Of a DNA stretch of 64,000 nt, positions 63,556 to 64,000 are shown piece after piece. Positions within the stretch are counted from its first letter, which is position 1. Each line of letters opens with the position of its first letter. Source of the DNA: Limnoperna fortunei (lineage: Eukaryota > Mollusca > Bivalvia > Mytilida > Modiolidae); assembly GCA_944474755.1 (NCBI GenBank), contig OX104125.1:47007599-47071598 (forward strand), given 5' to 3'. The position numbers and the translations under genes are program-made. The notes under the pieces are model-generated. The model did no database searches. It had not been told where the DNA came from and worked only from the letters and a program-made list of their open reading frames with translations.

Positions 63556-64000
63556 TAAAAAGTTGGTTTATTTTGCATTTTCTCTTCAGTTCTCATTTAA
63601 ATATTATACTAAATTTGTAATTCCCTAAATGTGGTATCATGACGTCATTTTTACGGTCGGAAAAATTTATTGTGACCTTGATAAATGACGACACGTTTAA
63701 TGCATCTAAGCAAGCATTTGGAAGGTATTCTTGTCTCAAATATGCAATTACTTGTAGGTCTGCTTGTATGGAGGTTAAGTACTACGTCACGTAACTCGAA
63801 TTAAATGGATTTCATTTGTAACGGCAACGGATTTTAATGTGATATTATAATGTTAAAAAAGCGGTAAAATTTATTCATCAGAGTCTAGAACAAAGCTGTT
63901 ATGATTGATGGAAGATTTAAGGAACTAATGGTTTTAAAAATGGGTTATGTGTCATGAAATTCGTGGCTAGGTCGTGTTGGTAATGGGCTGCACAACACGT
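63556..64000. other. No recognisable feature
   Basis: AT-rich DNA to the window end; contains ATGACGTCATTTT (CRE-like) near 63640. Confidence 0.4.

Overview
The window is animal nuclear DNA, AT-rich and mostly non-coding. The organism is probably a mollusc or another lophotrochozoan. The reasons are one dominant tRNA-derived SINE family whose 3' end carries a GCCAC...GTGGC stem like that seen in many mollusc SINEs, CR1-like LINEs with an ORF1 esterase, and intron-containing genes for small secreted proteins. The species cannot be named from the sequence. There are no bacterial-style genes, rRNAs or CRISPR arrays.

Layout. 1-13 kb: unique AT-rich DNA with a SINE in a long duplication, two abutting foldback palindromes, a threefold segmental tandem duplication (about 1.6-5.5 kb), a 51-bp minisatellite and further SINEs. 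13-20 kb: a 5'-truncated CR1-like LINE (minus strand), a palindromic element with a 9-bp target duplication, a 38-bp minisatellite and a 167-bp palindrome. 20.9-22.5 kb: the longest host ORF, 507 codons on the minus strand, unrecognised. 23.2-24.5 kb: a 44-bp satellite that appears to have grown out of the tRNA-like head of a SINE.

28-49 kb is a transposon-in-transposon district. An old LINE (L-C) is broken by a minus-strand LINE tail, by a hAT-like non-autonomous element (30667-32272) and by a complete 6.5-kb CR1-like LINE (L-B, 32475-38996). A second nearly complete CR1-like LINE (L-E, about 48.58-40.59 kb, minus strand) carries a 970-bp TA-duplicating element exactly within its ORF2 C-terminus and a 172-bp palindrome between its ORFs.

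49-57 kb holds the best host gene: a proposed four-exon gene for a secreted protein of about 96 residues with a single thrombospondin type-1 (TSP1) domain. Its introns contain SINEs, a 29-bp E-box minisatellite, a reverse transcriptase fragment and several palindromes. 58-60.5 kb holds tandem copies of a repeat dense in GGCGGCCATTTT motifs, (AAT)n-linked hairpins and another palindrome. At 61.5 kb there is a second signal-peptide exon. The rest is SINE fragments and unannotated DNA.

The most unusual property is the number of long near-perfect palindromes (at least a dozen). Four of them share a loop of the form GAG...CGAG. Exon structures and element boundaries were worked out by eye from splice signals and target duplications, with no database search.
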